Shown here: positions 33,197-43,930 of the stretch, piece after piece
Numbering within the stretch: the first letter of the stretch is position 1
Layout of the letters: each line of letters starts with the position of its first letter
Assembly: GCA_030704615.1 (NCBI GenBank)
Contig: CM060732.1
Coordinates: forward strand, 71,155,053 to 71,219,052
Length of the DNA: 64,000 nt
Source: Takakia lepidozioides
Lineage: Eukaryota; Streptophyta; Takakiopsida; Takakiales; Takakiaceae
Direction: 5' to 3'
Translations under genes and position numbers: made by a program
Notes under the pieces: generated by a model
The model's input: the letters and a program-made list of their open reading frames with translations, nothing else
Databases searched by the model: none
What the model was told of the DNA's origin: nothing

Positions 33197-33720
33197 GCGG
33201 GGAAGAGGAAACGGATGTTGTTAATTTTGAGTGTCAACGGACTCCTCTGCTACCGGCCACCCCAAACCGGCAGTGAACTGTTTAAGGAGAAATTTCGTTT
33301 CAGGAATGTGACACTTCAAGTTCCTGATAGACCGTTTGTGGTGCCTCGGCCTGGAGTCTTGGAGTTTCTAGACCTTGCATTGAAGCATTTTCACATGGCC
33401 ATTTGGTCATGTGCTGATAGAGGTGTTCTTTGTAGGATGTTGGAGAGCTTCGTCCCCACGAAAATAACGAAGAAGTTTTGCTTCATATGGTCTGCTGCGG
33501 ATTGTAAGGATATCACCGGTTATATCAGGCCCGGGATGAAATATCTCGTGAAGGATATTCGAAGTGTTATTGTCAGGTACCCTGGTAGACCGTTTGCTAC
33601 ATAGGGGCAAATATTTCTTGTAGATGATGAGCCATCAAAAGGCCTGCGAAACCCACAAAATACTGGATTCTTCCCTTTCTCATTCAAGCCTTCACCAAAC
33701 GGATTGTATGACCGGGATGA
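33197..33720 (+). pseudogene. FCP1/NLI-like HAD phosphatase, decayed copy 2
   Basis: After CATGCAACAG the plus strand encodes GKRKRMLLILSVNGLLCYR. This aligns with motif I of the plant FCP1-like family (LDLNGLL), but the nucleophile Asp position is Ser. Next come FVVPRPGVLEFLDLALKHFH, MAIWSCADRGVL, KFCFIWSAADCKD and, after a stop at 33602, IFLVDDEPSKGLRNPQNTGF. Loss of the nucleophile and the stop make it inactive as a phosphatase. It is a tandem relative of 31083-31814, about 2.1 kb downstream on the same strand. It runs straight into RTEL1 exon sequence at about 33750. Confidence 0.7.
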
Positions 33721-33749
33721 TATGACAAAAGCAGTGTGGCCATATAAAG

Positions 33750-35102
33750 AGAATCGCCGCTCTCTTAGTGGCATCTCATGGGCCAATACCATCCTCATAT
33801 TTGACGAGGCTCACAATCTGGCAAGATCCCTAACATTGCTGCATTTGAATTTGGACTACATTTTCATGACAATGACTTGGGATTACTACAACTTGGAAAG
33901 TCTCCTGAGCTTTACTAACCATCGAGGCCCGCCCTCATGCAACACCTACACATCCAAAAAACAATTAGTTGACTTGCCTCAAACAGATATATTTACTTGT
34001 AAGTGAATGTTTTATCATGTTGCAGCCTTTAGACAGTACCTTTGGTGGAATGGTTTGGAGAAGCTGCTATATGACTCTCCTGTGGTTTGCATCATCTGTA
34101 CCATCTGGAACAATGGAAGGAAACGATTAAATAGTCACAATTCGTCTGAGTCAAATGGAGGACTGCCATCTTCCTTGCAGGAAGGCATTTGCGCTGATGC
34201 GACATCCTTTGATTTGCCAGCTGCCCATCTTACAGCTTGCATTGGAGAAGCAAAGCAATGCGTGGATCTGGCTCTTGCATGCAGGGGCAGTGACAATGCC
34301 GCTAACACGTCTATAGACCCTGATAACTTTGCTGTCCTCAAAGGTATATTAGTGTTTCCATCACAATTTTTATAAATAAATAAATAAATAAATTTCATAG
34401 TAGACCAATTAATAAAATTGCTGTGACCAGGTGTCTCTTTAAGTGAGCCCCACTACATTGGTTAGTACCTATGATTTATTCTTGGTTTCTGAATGGTCTT
34501 AGACAACATGAGTTTTCACACATTTATTGAACTTGTCTTCAACTGATGAGTAGTCTGGTAGGCCTTCAGGGCTTGCATGTGCTAACTATTTGACTTCGTA
34601 TTTGAGCTGCAACACTTCTGATGGAGCTGCAGAAAAAGATCAGCAAAATTCCCGTTGATTCAAGTGACCTTGGCTTCACACAGCCCGGCCCATATATCTA
34701 CGAATTTCTAGCGGACATGAAAATCACGTATGAGACAGTCACCATGCTCATTGATACCATCGATCAAGCCACCACCCTTCTTGAGGATGGTGAGCCCTTG
34801 ATGAGCCCTTATTGGTCATTTCAGAAGCCTAGAACTTAAAATTGAGTAGAAACCTTGCTAGACGTACTTGCCTACCTGCTTAACAAATTTTCTCAAGCCC
34901 ACAGTGCCCAAAATGCATGTCCTGGTAAGGAACCGAGTCTCATCAATCTTCATGTTGTCCTCTTGTGTCAGAAGCAACTACTGGAGCAGGGGGTGTGAAA
35001 CAAAGGTCCAATACAGGAACCGTGTATCGGCTGCAAGCTCTTCATTATGCATTGCGCATTATTTTCCGGGACAATAATTTGTCGCATGCCCCCTATTATC
35101 GG
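33750..35102 (+). pseudogene. RTEL1: RTEL1-like DEAH helicase fragment (internal exons only)
   Basis: Exon-like blocks: about 33750-33820, RRSLSGISWANTILIFDEAHNL (Walker B DEAH, 33803-33814); 34181-34343, EGICADATSFDLPAAHLTAC, continuing through DNAANTSIDPDNFAVLK; about 34621-34789, MELQKKISKIPVDSSDLGF and YEFLADMKITYETVTMLIDT; about 35024-35102, YRLQALHYALRIIFRDNNLS and YYRV. These follow one another as in the helicase RTEL1, which unwinds telomere loops and recombination intermediates. The first intron would use a GC donor (CTG then GCAAGA) with acceptor CCTTGCAG. The Walker A exons upstream and the second helicase lobe downstream are absent, so it is a fragment. The left edge sits directly beside FCP1-like copy 2. 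Confidence 0.75.
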
Positions 35103-36725
35103 GTGAGGATTGTTCAATACCAACAAAGATAAATGGGACATTGGCACCACTGTCCCCAACATGTAATTACTTCATGCCTCTATGTTGCCTGTTGCCTTGG
35201 AATCACACTGAATGGCCGGCTCCGTTCCTGGGAGCAACAACCCAGTGATGATGTTAGGAAAACCTCTTCTAACTCTTTATTGTATTATTCCTCCTGCTTG
35301 AAAATGAGGTTGCCATTGTGAACTCTGTCTTGAACTCGATTTCCTTGCCTGTGCATCTGGCTCTGGTGGCCTTGTGTATTTGTCTGCCACAAGACGCATA
35401 AACATATTTGAGAAATAATTGGGCTCATCTCTTACTTTTTCTGCAAGACATGAGTCAGAAGGCAGGCAATTGAAATAACTCATTGACGAACCTTCCAGTG
35501 TGAGATAACATGCAAATCTAGCCTAATCACATTCTGCCCCAAGAATCCCACTGGAAGGTGCAGGAAGTCTCTTCAGCCAAAGGTTGCTAGGCCACCTAGT
35601 TCAGAGTAACTGTGACAAAGGGATGGAAAAGATGGAAGCTGCAGCTTAAATGACATGGTGACTGTCAAGATGATCTACTCAACTTTGCTAGATATTCACA
35701 CCTTCAGCTTACCACACATGAAACCAGAGGGTCTCAGCAGTAGTTGCTACCCTCATGAGGTAGGATTTGAAATTACTCAAGTTCAGTACAAATTCCATAT
35801 GACAATCCGGGCATATTAGCTTGCTAGATAATAGATCTTCGGTAACATTGCTAATTCATAAAAACTTGCTATTCCATTTGGAGCCAGTATTGAGAACAAA
35901 AGTACCTCAGAGAATAAGACGTTGTTTGCCGTAGCCATTGACCCCAAGCCCAGTTTGAGCCGAACACAAAGGGATAGAACCTATGTTAGGTGCCAGGAAC
36001 GAAGATCGACCTATCAACCAGTTTGGAATAACAAGAGATTGCTAGAATATCGCCGAACTGACAGTTGCAAGTAAAATGGAGCATACTCGCGTGCATGAAG
36101 AGATCCAGGACTAGGGATTTTTGAGGGGTGCTTGGAGATGGCAAGAGGGTTGAAGAGAGGATGATGGCGTACAGGCGTCTAGAGCAGATCTGCATCGACA
36201 AGAAATCTGTATGTAGCACGGCGTGGTGGCTGGGTGGACCGGATGCTGTAGCCGGTGCTGTGCTTTTAGAGTGTAGGTTGATGTTGGAATAGTTGTCACT
36301 GGCCTTTGGTGCCTTGCAGCGGCAGGGACTGTGATTTCTCCTTTGTATAGAGAAAAAGTGTAAATCCTATGACTTAGGCTTCATCAGGTGTTGATTTGAA
36401 GAGTGACAATGCAGATTTGATTCTAGTTACTGTTTGGGACAAGAAAGATCTGCTTAAGGCTTGTGAATACACTTCCGTGAAGAAACAGGGGTGAACGATC
36501 GTTGGACTGGTGTGGTCTTTGATACGGTCTGAGTCAATGAACGGTGACTGGAATAAAAGAAGATGGTTACATGAGTCCATATTGACGTTGATTCAAGCAA
36601 GCAGATTTCTTGGGATCTTGATAGATTTCCTATGAACGGCAAGATAAGCAAGGGGCCTGAATTTGTTCTATAGTTGGACTGAGGAAAGAGAGTCAGAACC
36701 TTTTCAACCTACCTCTGTCAGGGGC
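35103..36725. other. No recognised gene
   Basis: Short frames on both strands. No further RTEL1 exons, although they would be expected here if the gene were intact. Confidence 0.4.
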
Positions 36726-36868
36726 TGACGTCGGTAGTAAGACTTACCTTGATATTAAACATTGATCCGGGTTTTCCAGATATCATCTAGAAATCTATTC
36801 ACACATCATCAATCTGTCGTGTGTGGTTTGCCCAATAACTAGGCCCCCGAAGGACCTGGGCTTTTGGC

Positions 36869-37808
36869 TCAGCCTCGTTCAAAGTTGGTAAACAGAGGTA
36901 CAGGCACAATTCCCTTGATAGTTTTGAGGAGAGCGTCTCTCTGGCGAGAGAACCCCGGACAGTGAATCAGGAAATGAATATTGTCTTCAGGTTGCCCACA
37001 CAACAGGCAATTGCACTCTCCCTTTCCTCTCTGCTTCTGTTTGCTGTTCAAAGGTAGGCTTCCCGCCCTGAGTTTAAATTTCAGTCTAGTGCTGAGAGTG
37101 GGTAGACCCTTGAGGTCATCCATGATGTCCTCCCTCATGTCACAGACTGGAAAGAAGTTCAGGGAAGTTTTCTGCCTAACTTCATTTTCATCAGACAATT
37201 TCCTGGCAACAGACATGGCTTTGGACACTACAGCCTCTAAGTCAGATTTATCCAGCAGGGTCAAGACTTGCGGATTCAGATTCAGATCCTTGAGAATCTC
37301 TTCTACTCTTCTCTGCCAGGACTTAACCTATTTGACATGGCAGCCCTGTTTCCAAGATATAGAGTCGATTAACTTAGGATATCTGGTGTTGGGCATATGT
37401 TACAGCTGACCCCACCATCTGACCTTGAATTCATCTCGTCGGGAGCTTAAGGAAGGGATGCCAAACTCACCCCGAACAGCCACATTGGCTGTTTTGGAGC
37501 ATGCCTGATATGCACTCCTAAGCACCCCCACTTGAATGGATTCTAGAGACTTCGCCTGGTTGGAGTTATCAACCCATATTGCAGATGCGTACTCCAAGGC
37601 AGGTCTAATAACGCGACAAAGCATGGTTTTCTTGACCTCAGAGTTGATCCCTTTGCAGTGGAAAAATTGAGCGAGACCCAGCGCTTTGCCCTTGCTAGTT
37701 TGAACAACTTTCTGAATATGTGCATCCCAGTTATAGTTGGAGGAAAACTCAACGCCCAGGTATGGGTACGAAGGGAGGACCGGAATCTCTTGGCTAGCCC
37801 ACTGCCAC
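36869..37808 (-). pseudogene. LINE reverse transcriptase C-terminal region
   Basis: The minus strand encodes KWQWASQEIPVLPSYPYLGV followed by EFSSNYNWDAHIQKV, then VIRPALEYASAIWV and GEFGIPSLSSRRDEFKVRWW. After a frameshift near 37400-37260 it continues to [20 protein letters not shown], a Cys/His zinc-binding tail typical of this LINE group. It ends with IVPVPLFTNFE, which is also seen at 62680. Confidence 0.75.
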
Positions 37809-37810
37809 TT

Positions 37811-38230
37811 GAGATCACGCTCCTCAATGCTGTTGGCAAGATATTTTGCGGAGTTATAAGTACTCGTCTCGAGGTTGATCTGGAATCTAGAGGTTGTTTC
37901 CACGAAGGCCAAGGCTTTCGGCGAAACAGGGGCTATGTTGATCATATCTTTCAGATTATCCAGGGAAGGAAAAAAGAAGGGACCCACTTTTGTTTTTTTC
38001 TTGGATGTCAAAAAAGAATATGACAATGTGGAGAGATGGTCTATGGCTCCGCCTCTGGGCATGTGGGATCAAGGGAGTTCTCCATAACTTGTATGCTCAC
38101 TCGTAGGGGAGACTCCTTCCAACCTCCAGGAGTTGATTGATTGCGTGAAGAGATACTTTGACCTTTGGGGGCTAGAGGCTAACGTCAGTAAATGTGCAGT
38201 GGCGGCATTCAACGACAGAGGAGAGGGAGG
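37811..38230 (+). pseudogene. LINE reverse transcriptase start, inverted and internally deleted
   Basis: The plus strand encodes ITLLNAVGKIFCGVISTRLE, then GFRRNRGYVDHIFQII, a frameshift to FLDVKKEYDNVERWSM (first catalytic Asp), and GIKGVLHNLYAHS. It then jumps near 38103 to VGETPSNLQELIDCVKRYFD and EANVSKCAVAAF. The YADD box between the last two blocks is missing. It lies head-to-head with the C-terminal part on the minus strand. Confidence 0.75.
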
Positions 38231-38300
38231 AGAGGGTGCCACGGTAGTTGCCCGGTTCTTCTCTGTCACCCTTCTTGTATAGATTGACAATGACCCCCTG

Positions 38301-38713
38301 TCGCCACGAAAGGGGATCCTCATAAATCAATCACCAGTCCCTTGGAACAACTACCAAGAATATGGTACACATGTATAGATATTTGAAGATACTAAACCAG
38401 GTCATCAACCATAACAACAACCGAAACTAACGCTCACCGGAGTTTGCCAGGCTTCAATGCAAGAGTTCAGAAGATAGTATAATGGAAAAAACACCAGAAG
38501 CCCACCAGGTACTATGCGCGTGCAAAATTCACTGCACCATCAGTCAGCTAGTTATCATGATGTTCAATATGCCAGAAAAGACATCATGAATAAACTTAAA
38601 AGTTTCCAACCTCTGCTTCTTGCATCAAAACCCAACAAACATGAACTCTCGACTTCATTTTTGGGGATGCGCAGTCAGTGTTCCAAGTAAGCCAGTATCT
38701 CTGTCGCTTAGTC
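38301..38713. other. No recognised feature
   Basis: I recognise no gene or family here. Confidence 0.4.
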
Positions 38714-38827
38714 GCTAAGCTGCAAATACTATTGAGCATCTGCGTCACTTAGCAATGACATGGCGACTAAGAGAGGCAGAGGCTCAACAGTATTTGCACA
38801 GAGGCTCAACAGTATTTGCAGCTTAGC
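38714..38827. repeat. 24-bp inverted repeat with a duplicated arm
   Basis: GCTAAGCTGCAAATACT at 38714 pairs with AGTATTTGCAGCTTAGC ending at 38827, extending to 24 bp with one mismatch. The right arm region is itself duplicated (AGAGGCTCAACAGTATTTGC twice, about 38778 and 38800). It could form a stem with a loop of about 65 bases. Confidence 0.7.
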
Positions 38828-41800
38828 TGGATCGACGGAACAATCTTGGCTTCAACAAACTTGATTGACAACTTCCCCTCAGAAATTTGCGAGCTTGATC
38901 TGTTTATCCTATGCGCATCCTATGCTTATACTTTGACAAAATGACTCAACAAGATGTGGTGGCATGGAAGGGTTTGCTTGTGGTATGAACCCGAAGCTAG
39001 TACGATAGCTGCCTGCAATGAATTTGGAGACAGAGCTTGTCTTCAGCAACTTGTCATCTCGCAGAGTTTTGACCATTATTCAAGAGAATGATGATTGATA
39101 GAAGGAACCCCGCCCACTATACAATTCTTTCATAACAGGACAGGCACATGTACATGGAGTTTCTGGAGCATCCTACAATTTGACGTGAAACGACCTGTTT
39201 TCGGCCAACAGAAAAGTGTCTGCATTCTTTATGGGGTTGGTCTTTCACTCTCGGGCAGGCAACACCAACTTCACCTTGTAATAGTCAGTCTTCTAACAGA
39301 GATGAGGAGAAGCTTTGGAGTGAACCCTTTTCCGACCCCAGTCAATGGTGGGACAATGGAGACAAAAAGGTGAATGCCTGTTGGACTACAAGCATGGCAG
39401 CCGTATGTCGGTCTAGGAGCTGCTTCTCTGCTGTGGCAACTAGCAGCTTGCGCGTGCTTGCATCCAGATACAGCACTCCTTCCTCTTCGTGCAGCCTTGC
39501 CTGTCACAGCACATGACTACAAACTAATAACAAATAGAAAGGCCGACGCAAGGTGTAGCGAGTATCATGACCAACTGCCTGCCTCACTACAATTCCTATA
39601 ACCCATCCTACTTAATCCCAGAAGCTCACTTCCACATGTTTCAAGTAATCAGGCACATCGGTCTGCTGCATAAGCGTGTTCCCTCAGCCGCATAGAAATC
39701 AACTGTGCACTCCAAGAAAGGGCATTCAAAACTTTCTGAGTAGATACCCAGGGCGCTGAACATTCGTAGTAAGTGCTTCAAAAGTGTTCGATCCACTGTC
39801 TTCCCCATCCTGGCACGTCATTACAGTCCTCCAATCAGTTTTATATAGCAGCCACCCCAATCATTGAAAGCTTTGGTAAATGCAACTGTGATAACAGAAA
39901 AACTTGCGACCATACAACCCCAGGTACTTCTACAAATCTGCCTGACACTTGGTTTTCGATTTCAAGATTATTATTTTCTTTTGGATGGGGAGGGAATGGT
40001 GTAAGAGTCAGGATGTTGTTCAATTGTCGCATGCCGAAAGATGGCATCGAAAGAACTGAAGTCCCATGTCCCACAGGGAACGGACACCTGAGCTTTATTG
40101 CATAGGTTTGATCTTAGTAAAGTGCAATGCTTCAGATCATGAGCATTTGTTAGTGATCCTGCCAGCATCTCTCCACATGAGACAGGAACACAACCACATC
40201 AGGGCTCTGCCCTACTTATGTTTACAGCTTCACGTAATGTGGGTCTCACACTCCTGCTGCAGTCTCTTATACAAGTTACCTCCCATCTTGTGCAAACAGA
40301 GATCCTTGACAGCCTGCAGAAAACATGACAATGTGTCTTGCCATCACATCCACCAGAAACATTGATACAGTTGTGTACATAAAGATTGCGCCTCTTTATA
40401 CTTCTGAAAGAGCCAGTGCTGATCACCCAAATAATCAGTTGGCCAGAGACTGAAATTGCATACCCTATATAGTTTTTCCAAGCTGCATGACACTGGCTGC
40501 TTCAGGTGAATGGCTGTGACTGCTTCCTAAGGGATGCCTTAGCTGGAGAGCTCAACCAATAGCAGAACACAATCCAACATTCCACCATACAGATAATGTC
40601 CATCTCATCAGACAGATCAGTAATATGTGTGACAGCGCATACTTGGGGCACAAGAAATTGGGTTCTTCTATTGAGCCTTCCATCATTCATGATCATATGA
40701 TCACCAAAAACACCCAGACTGAGGCTACCTTGTATCACAGACAACTCACCGAGTTCAAACTTTGTTACCTCATTGCAATTTACTTCAACTCAAACACATT
40801 CACTGCGGCAGCTATCCACCCTAAATGTTCATGTAACAACCAGCTTACCATCAGAGGCTAAACAAGCCTATAATAAGCACAGGGGAGGATAAGGGCAATT
40901 TACCTTTAAATGGTTTTATAACCAGCTTCTTGACTGGCTGTGGCAGGGTTGCCTTTTTCCTTGACAAATTGGCAGTGGTTGCCCCACCCGCACCACCCAC
41001 ACTGACCATGTCAGGCCTTGGTGATCCAGTAACATGATGCCGCTCTCACTACTGCTACTGCTGCTCAGCCTCTTTTTTTGCGCCATCAAAACTTCCTAAC
41101 AAACACTCACGCAATAATGACCAAACTTCTTGTTCACACTTGGGCGTTCTGGCATGGTTGCCTGTTCGCAGAGTCTGGAAAAGCACATGCCTTGTCCAAC
41201 TTCAATCATGTTTGTAAAAGAATGAAAAATAGAGAGAAAACAGACTCATATGAGAGCAAGCAAGACAGAAACTTTCTAACATGAACAGGGCATCCAAGTT
41301 CCACAAGCTCATATAGGCAGCCACTATTGTCTTGGCAGCTACCCCATCATCCTTCACCACTGACATGCCTACCAGGATTACTCAAAAACAGTTGAATCCA
41401 TACAAAGTTACAATAAGCATTGGGAGAGTACATCGTGATCTCGCCTACGAATGCACAGAAGTTAAACAATTCTACTTCATGCTAAATTCCGTATCTGCAC
41501 AAATGACCTGCTCAAACTTCAACCAAATGCTTTAAGTGGTAAGGAATGTTATTTCATATATTTATTCAAAAATCTGCAGTGGAAGTCATTTGAAATGGTG
41601 TCAATAATGAGCCGCTTGACTGTTTTAGGCTCTCCACGTGCTTGGTTGTTGAAGAAAACATCATCGTCCCACCTACATAAGAAGGGAACAACATGTTACA
41701 TCCTCGCAACATAACACATCTATGAAAAAGTACAGTAACAAGCTTGTTCTAACCATGTGAAAGAGATCTACATATCTGGAAATAACTGACGGCTGAAAAA

Positions 41801-42140
41801 CCTCTATTGCAAAACAACCCAGGGTTGCTCCTGGGAAGATAGACCCCAGATTATCTTGTAGATCAACCCTTGAAACCATCATGTGGGCATTATTCATTAG
41901 CAGCATAGGTTTTCATGATACTTACCGAGCTGCTCTGAGCAGAGAACTCCTCATCACCTAACCTCCAGGGTCCTCCATCTCCAACTCCATGTGTTGCAAA
42001 AAAAGCACTAGCTACAGAGTCCAACACACGTTTGGATGGAATCTCGTCGTGGCTTGAACCCCTACTCCTCCAATCACCATGCCTTTGACATGGCCGCCAG
42101 TTCATCACTGGCCCACCTGAAGATGAGATTTGAATCATAC
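38828..42140. other. About 3.3 kb without recognised genes
   Basis: Frames up to about 120 codons occur on both strands, none with a recognisable family. No retroelement motifs seen. Could be decayed intergenic sequence. Confidence 0.4.
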
Positions 42141-42325
42141 CCGAATATGTACCCTGTCTCTCCACTCTCGAGCGACGGTGAAGGAGTTCACCTACCTCCT
42201 TGGTGCTTGGTGCGAGATAGACCCTCGTACACCACAGTCCATGATTTCGCAGGGTCATCTTGCACCACCAAGGAGGTATGTGAACCCCTCACCATCGTTC
42301 GAGAGTGGAGAGGGTACATATTCGG
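42141..42325. repeat. Long fold-back (65/60-bp arms, 60-base loop)
   Basis: The left arm (42141-42205) begins CCGAATATGTACCCT and ends TACCTCCTTGGTG. The reverse complement of the right arm (42266-42325) begins and ends with the same words. A 4-5 base gap and about five mismatches interrupt the stem. Either strand would fold into a pre-miRNA-sized hairpin. Open frames across it arise from the hairpin and are not supported as proteins. Either a MIR-like locus or a foldback transposon is possible. Confidence 0.8.
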
Positions 42326-42646
42326 GCGGAGATGTACAATGCCTTGGGGCCAGGAGGATGCGATTGATGTCATTGCGGTTGAACAACTCGAAGTCATATC
42401 CCTCCGGCACCCCGATTTTCCTATTGTGATCCCCGTCCTACACTATGATCAGATGATACGGGCTCATGGTCGGCGGAGTCTGCATTCATGTTGCCACGCT
42501 GAAATGGGTGACAGAGCCTTATAGCAAACGAGATACTGAACGAGTACAAAATGCTGCACCCACAAAGCCGGATCTCCAAGTGCAAGAGATCGCAAACCAA
42601 GCGCCCTGGAGAGACAGACAAAGATCCAAGAGCTGCCGCTCAATTT
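42326..42646. other. No recognised feature
   Basis: I recognise nothing here apart from shadow frames. Confidence 0.35.
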
Positions 42647-42725
42647 AAGCAACTCGCTCATTCGAATATTCGAAAAATCCCTACACCTTTAAGCAACTCG
42701 CTTGGTCGAATATCCGAAAAATCCC
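42647..42725. repeat. Tandem duplication of about 42 bp
   Basis: AAGCAACTCGCT, then TCGAATATTCGAAAAATCCC, recurs directly as AAGCAACTCGCTTGG with TCGAATATCCGAAAAATCCC. A few differences separate the two units. Confidence 0.8.
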
Positions 42726-43102
42726 TTCAGCATTTGGCAGCATTTTGTACTCGTTCAGTAGTCTCTCGTTTGCTCTAATGCTCTATCTCACCATTTGGCT
42801 ATACCACACTCGCATGTAATCTCAATTGCACTTGCACAGTGTTGCTTAAGTTGAAAATCGGACTGAGGAACAACGAAACATGAGCAACAAGGAAAAGTAG
42901 TCCTACCCCATAGTAGTCAGTGGGATAATGTGTTGAGAAGATGTATCATGTACAAGACTTCACACACAAACTACCGGCATGTAATCTCAAAAAATTACAG
43001 ACATAAGCTGCCATAGATCATCATTCAGTCAATGGGCTTCCGACACCTATGTCCCTATCAATTTCTTAAGAGCTCATTTTTATTTGGGGTGGTTGAGGTT
43101 TT

Positions 43103-43202
43103 GTGCATTATGGTTGAGCTAATCATCCATTACAGGAAGTTAGAGGTTTTTTATCATGTGCATTATGGTTGAGCTAATCATCCATTACAGGAAGTTAGAG
43201 GT
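43103..43202. repeat. Perfect 45-bp direct repeat, 55-bp period
   Basis: The unit starting GTGCATTATGGTTGAGC and ending GGAAGTTAGAGGT occurs at 43103-43147 and 43158-43202 without a difference. This points to a recent tandem duplication. Confidence 0.9.
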
Positions 43203-43848
43203 CCCCATCCAAACAGCTTGCAAAGAAAATAGATTCCCCAACGTGCACATCCCAGTTGGACCCAATTGGACTTATGAATGGACATTTGAGATGAATAATT
43301 GATGTGTCAGGGTCACCACGTCTCTTCAGCCTAATATCAATGTCACCATCTCTCACCTTACCAAGCAGGTCACATCGGCCAGCACCCACCCACTCCACCC
43401 ATCGAACATTTGAGGACCCACCAAGGGACCATCCCTGTTTCTATCACAAGTACTGTTAAAATACTGTGGTCGGCGTTTCCCTTCCCTGCATTAGACAGTG
43501 GTTCTTTGGCATCTATTTAAATATTGAACTATGTATTTTTAATAGAAACTTAAGTTGTCTCAACAGCAGTTAGGGTGGTTATTATTAGAGGGATCACTTT
43601 CAAGGGGTCTTCCACCCTCTTAAATCTAAGTAACTTGGTCATCTATCTTCAACTGCAAAGTGAGAATATGATGGGGTTGTATTTGAACGGTCATCAAGTT
43701 CTCACCAGGCCTTATGCTTCAAAGTGTAGGCAAAACTTAAGGAAATAATTAGTTAAACCATATATTTATATTTGAAGCGAAGGGTGACACCGCAGCTAGG
43801 AGGATGGGCCAGGGACAAATCAGGCCCCTTAATTTTAGTGAGAGAGAG
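43203..43848. other. No recognised feature
   Basis: I see no gene in this stretch. Confidence 0.4.
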
Positions 43849-43930
43849 ACAACCAAGTTGTAGCCCAGTGGTAATGGGCACATACCACCTCGAAAGTGGT
43901 TATGAGTTCAATCCACCGATTGGCAGGAAG
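43849..43930 (+). repeat. tRNA-derived SINE-like head, copy 1
   Basis: GTAGCCCAGTGG (43860-43871) resembles a polymerase III A box and GAGTTCAATCC (43904-43914) a B box, about 44 bp apart as in tRNA genes. The stretch has no complete cloverleaf. About 75 bp are repeated in reverse orientation at 56925-57003 with few differences. The body downstream probably extends to about 44150 but is not bounded. Confidence 0.7.

Larger units (their letters stand above)
36726..38300 (-). mobile_element. LINE with inverted 5' part (twin-priming structure)
   Basis: The 3' part is in sense on the minus strand (about 37808 down to 36726). The upstream RT part is in sense on the plus strand (about 37811 to 38230). 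The outer end of the inverted segment encodes the RT block that normally directly precedes the start of the 3' part, which is the expected geometry of twin priming. The 3' terminal sequence (TCAGGGGCTGACG near 36718-36730 in plus) is shared with the LINE tail near 62420. Confidence 0.75.

Noticed and set aside
33752-33820. XPD or FANCJ helicase instead of RTEL1
   Set aside because: The DEAH block alone would fit, but the following exon blocks (EGICADATSFDL, IPVDSSDLGF, IIFRDNN) fit RTEL1 best.
26215-35102. Endogenous giant-virus segment with hairpin transcription signals
   Set aside because: No viral core gene is recognisable, and the RTEL1 and FCP1-like blocks have plant-like exon structure.
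42036-42524. 162-codon protein across the fold-back
   Set aside because: The frame is produced by the inverted repeat and neighbouring sequence; no family resemblance and competing frames on both strands.
43849-43930. A tRNA gene
   Set aside because: A and B boxes are present but no cloverleaf closes, and the same sequence recurs at 56.9 kb as a repeat head.
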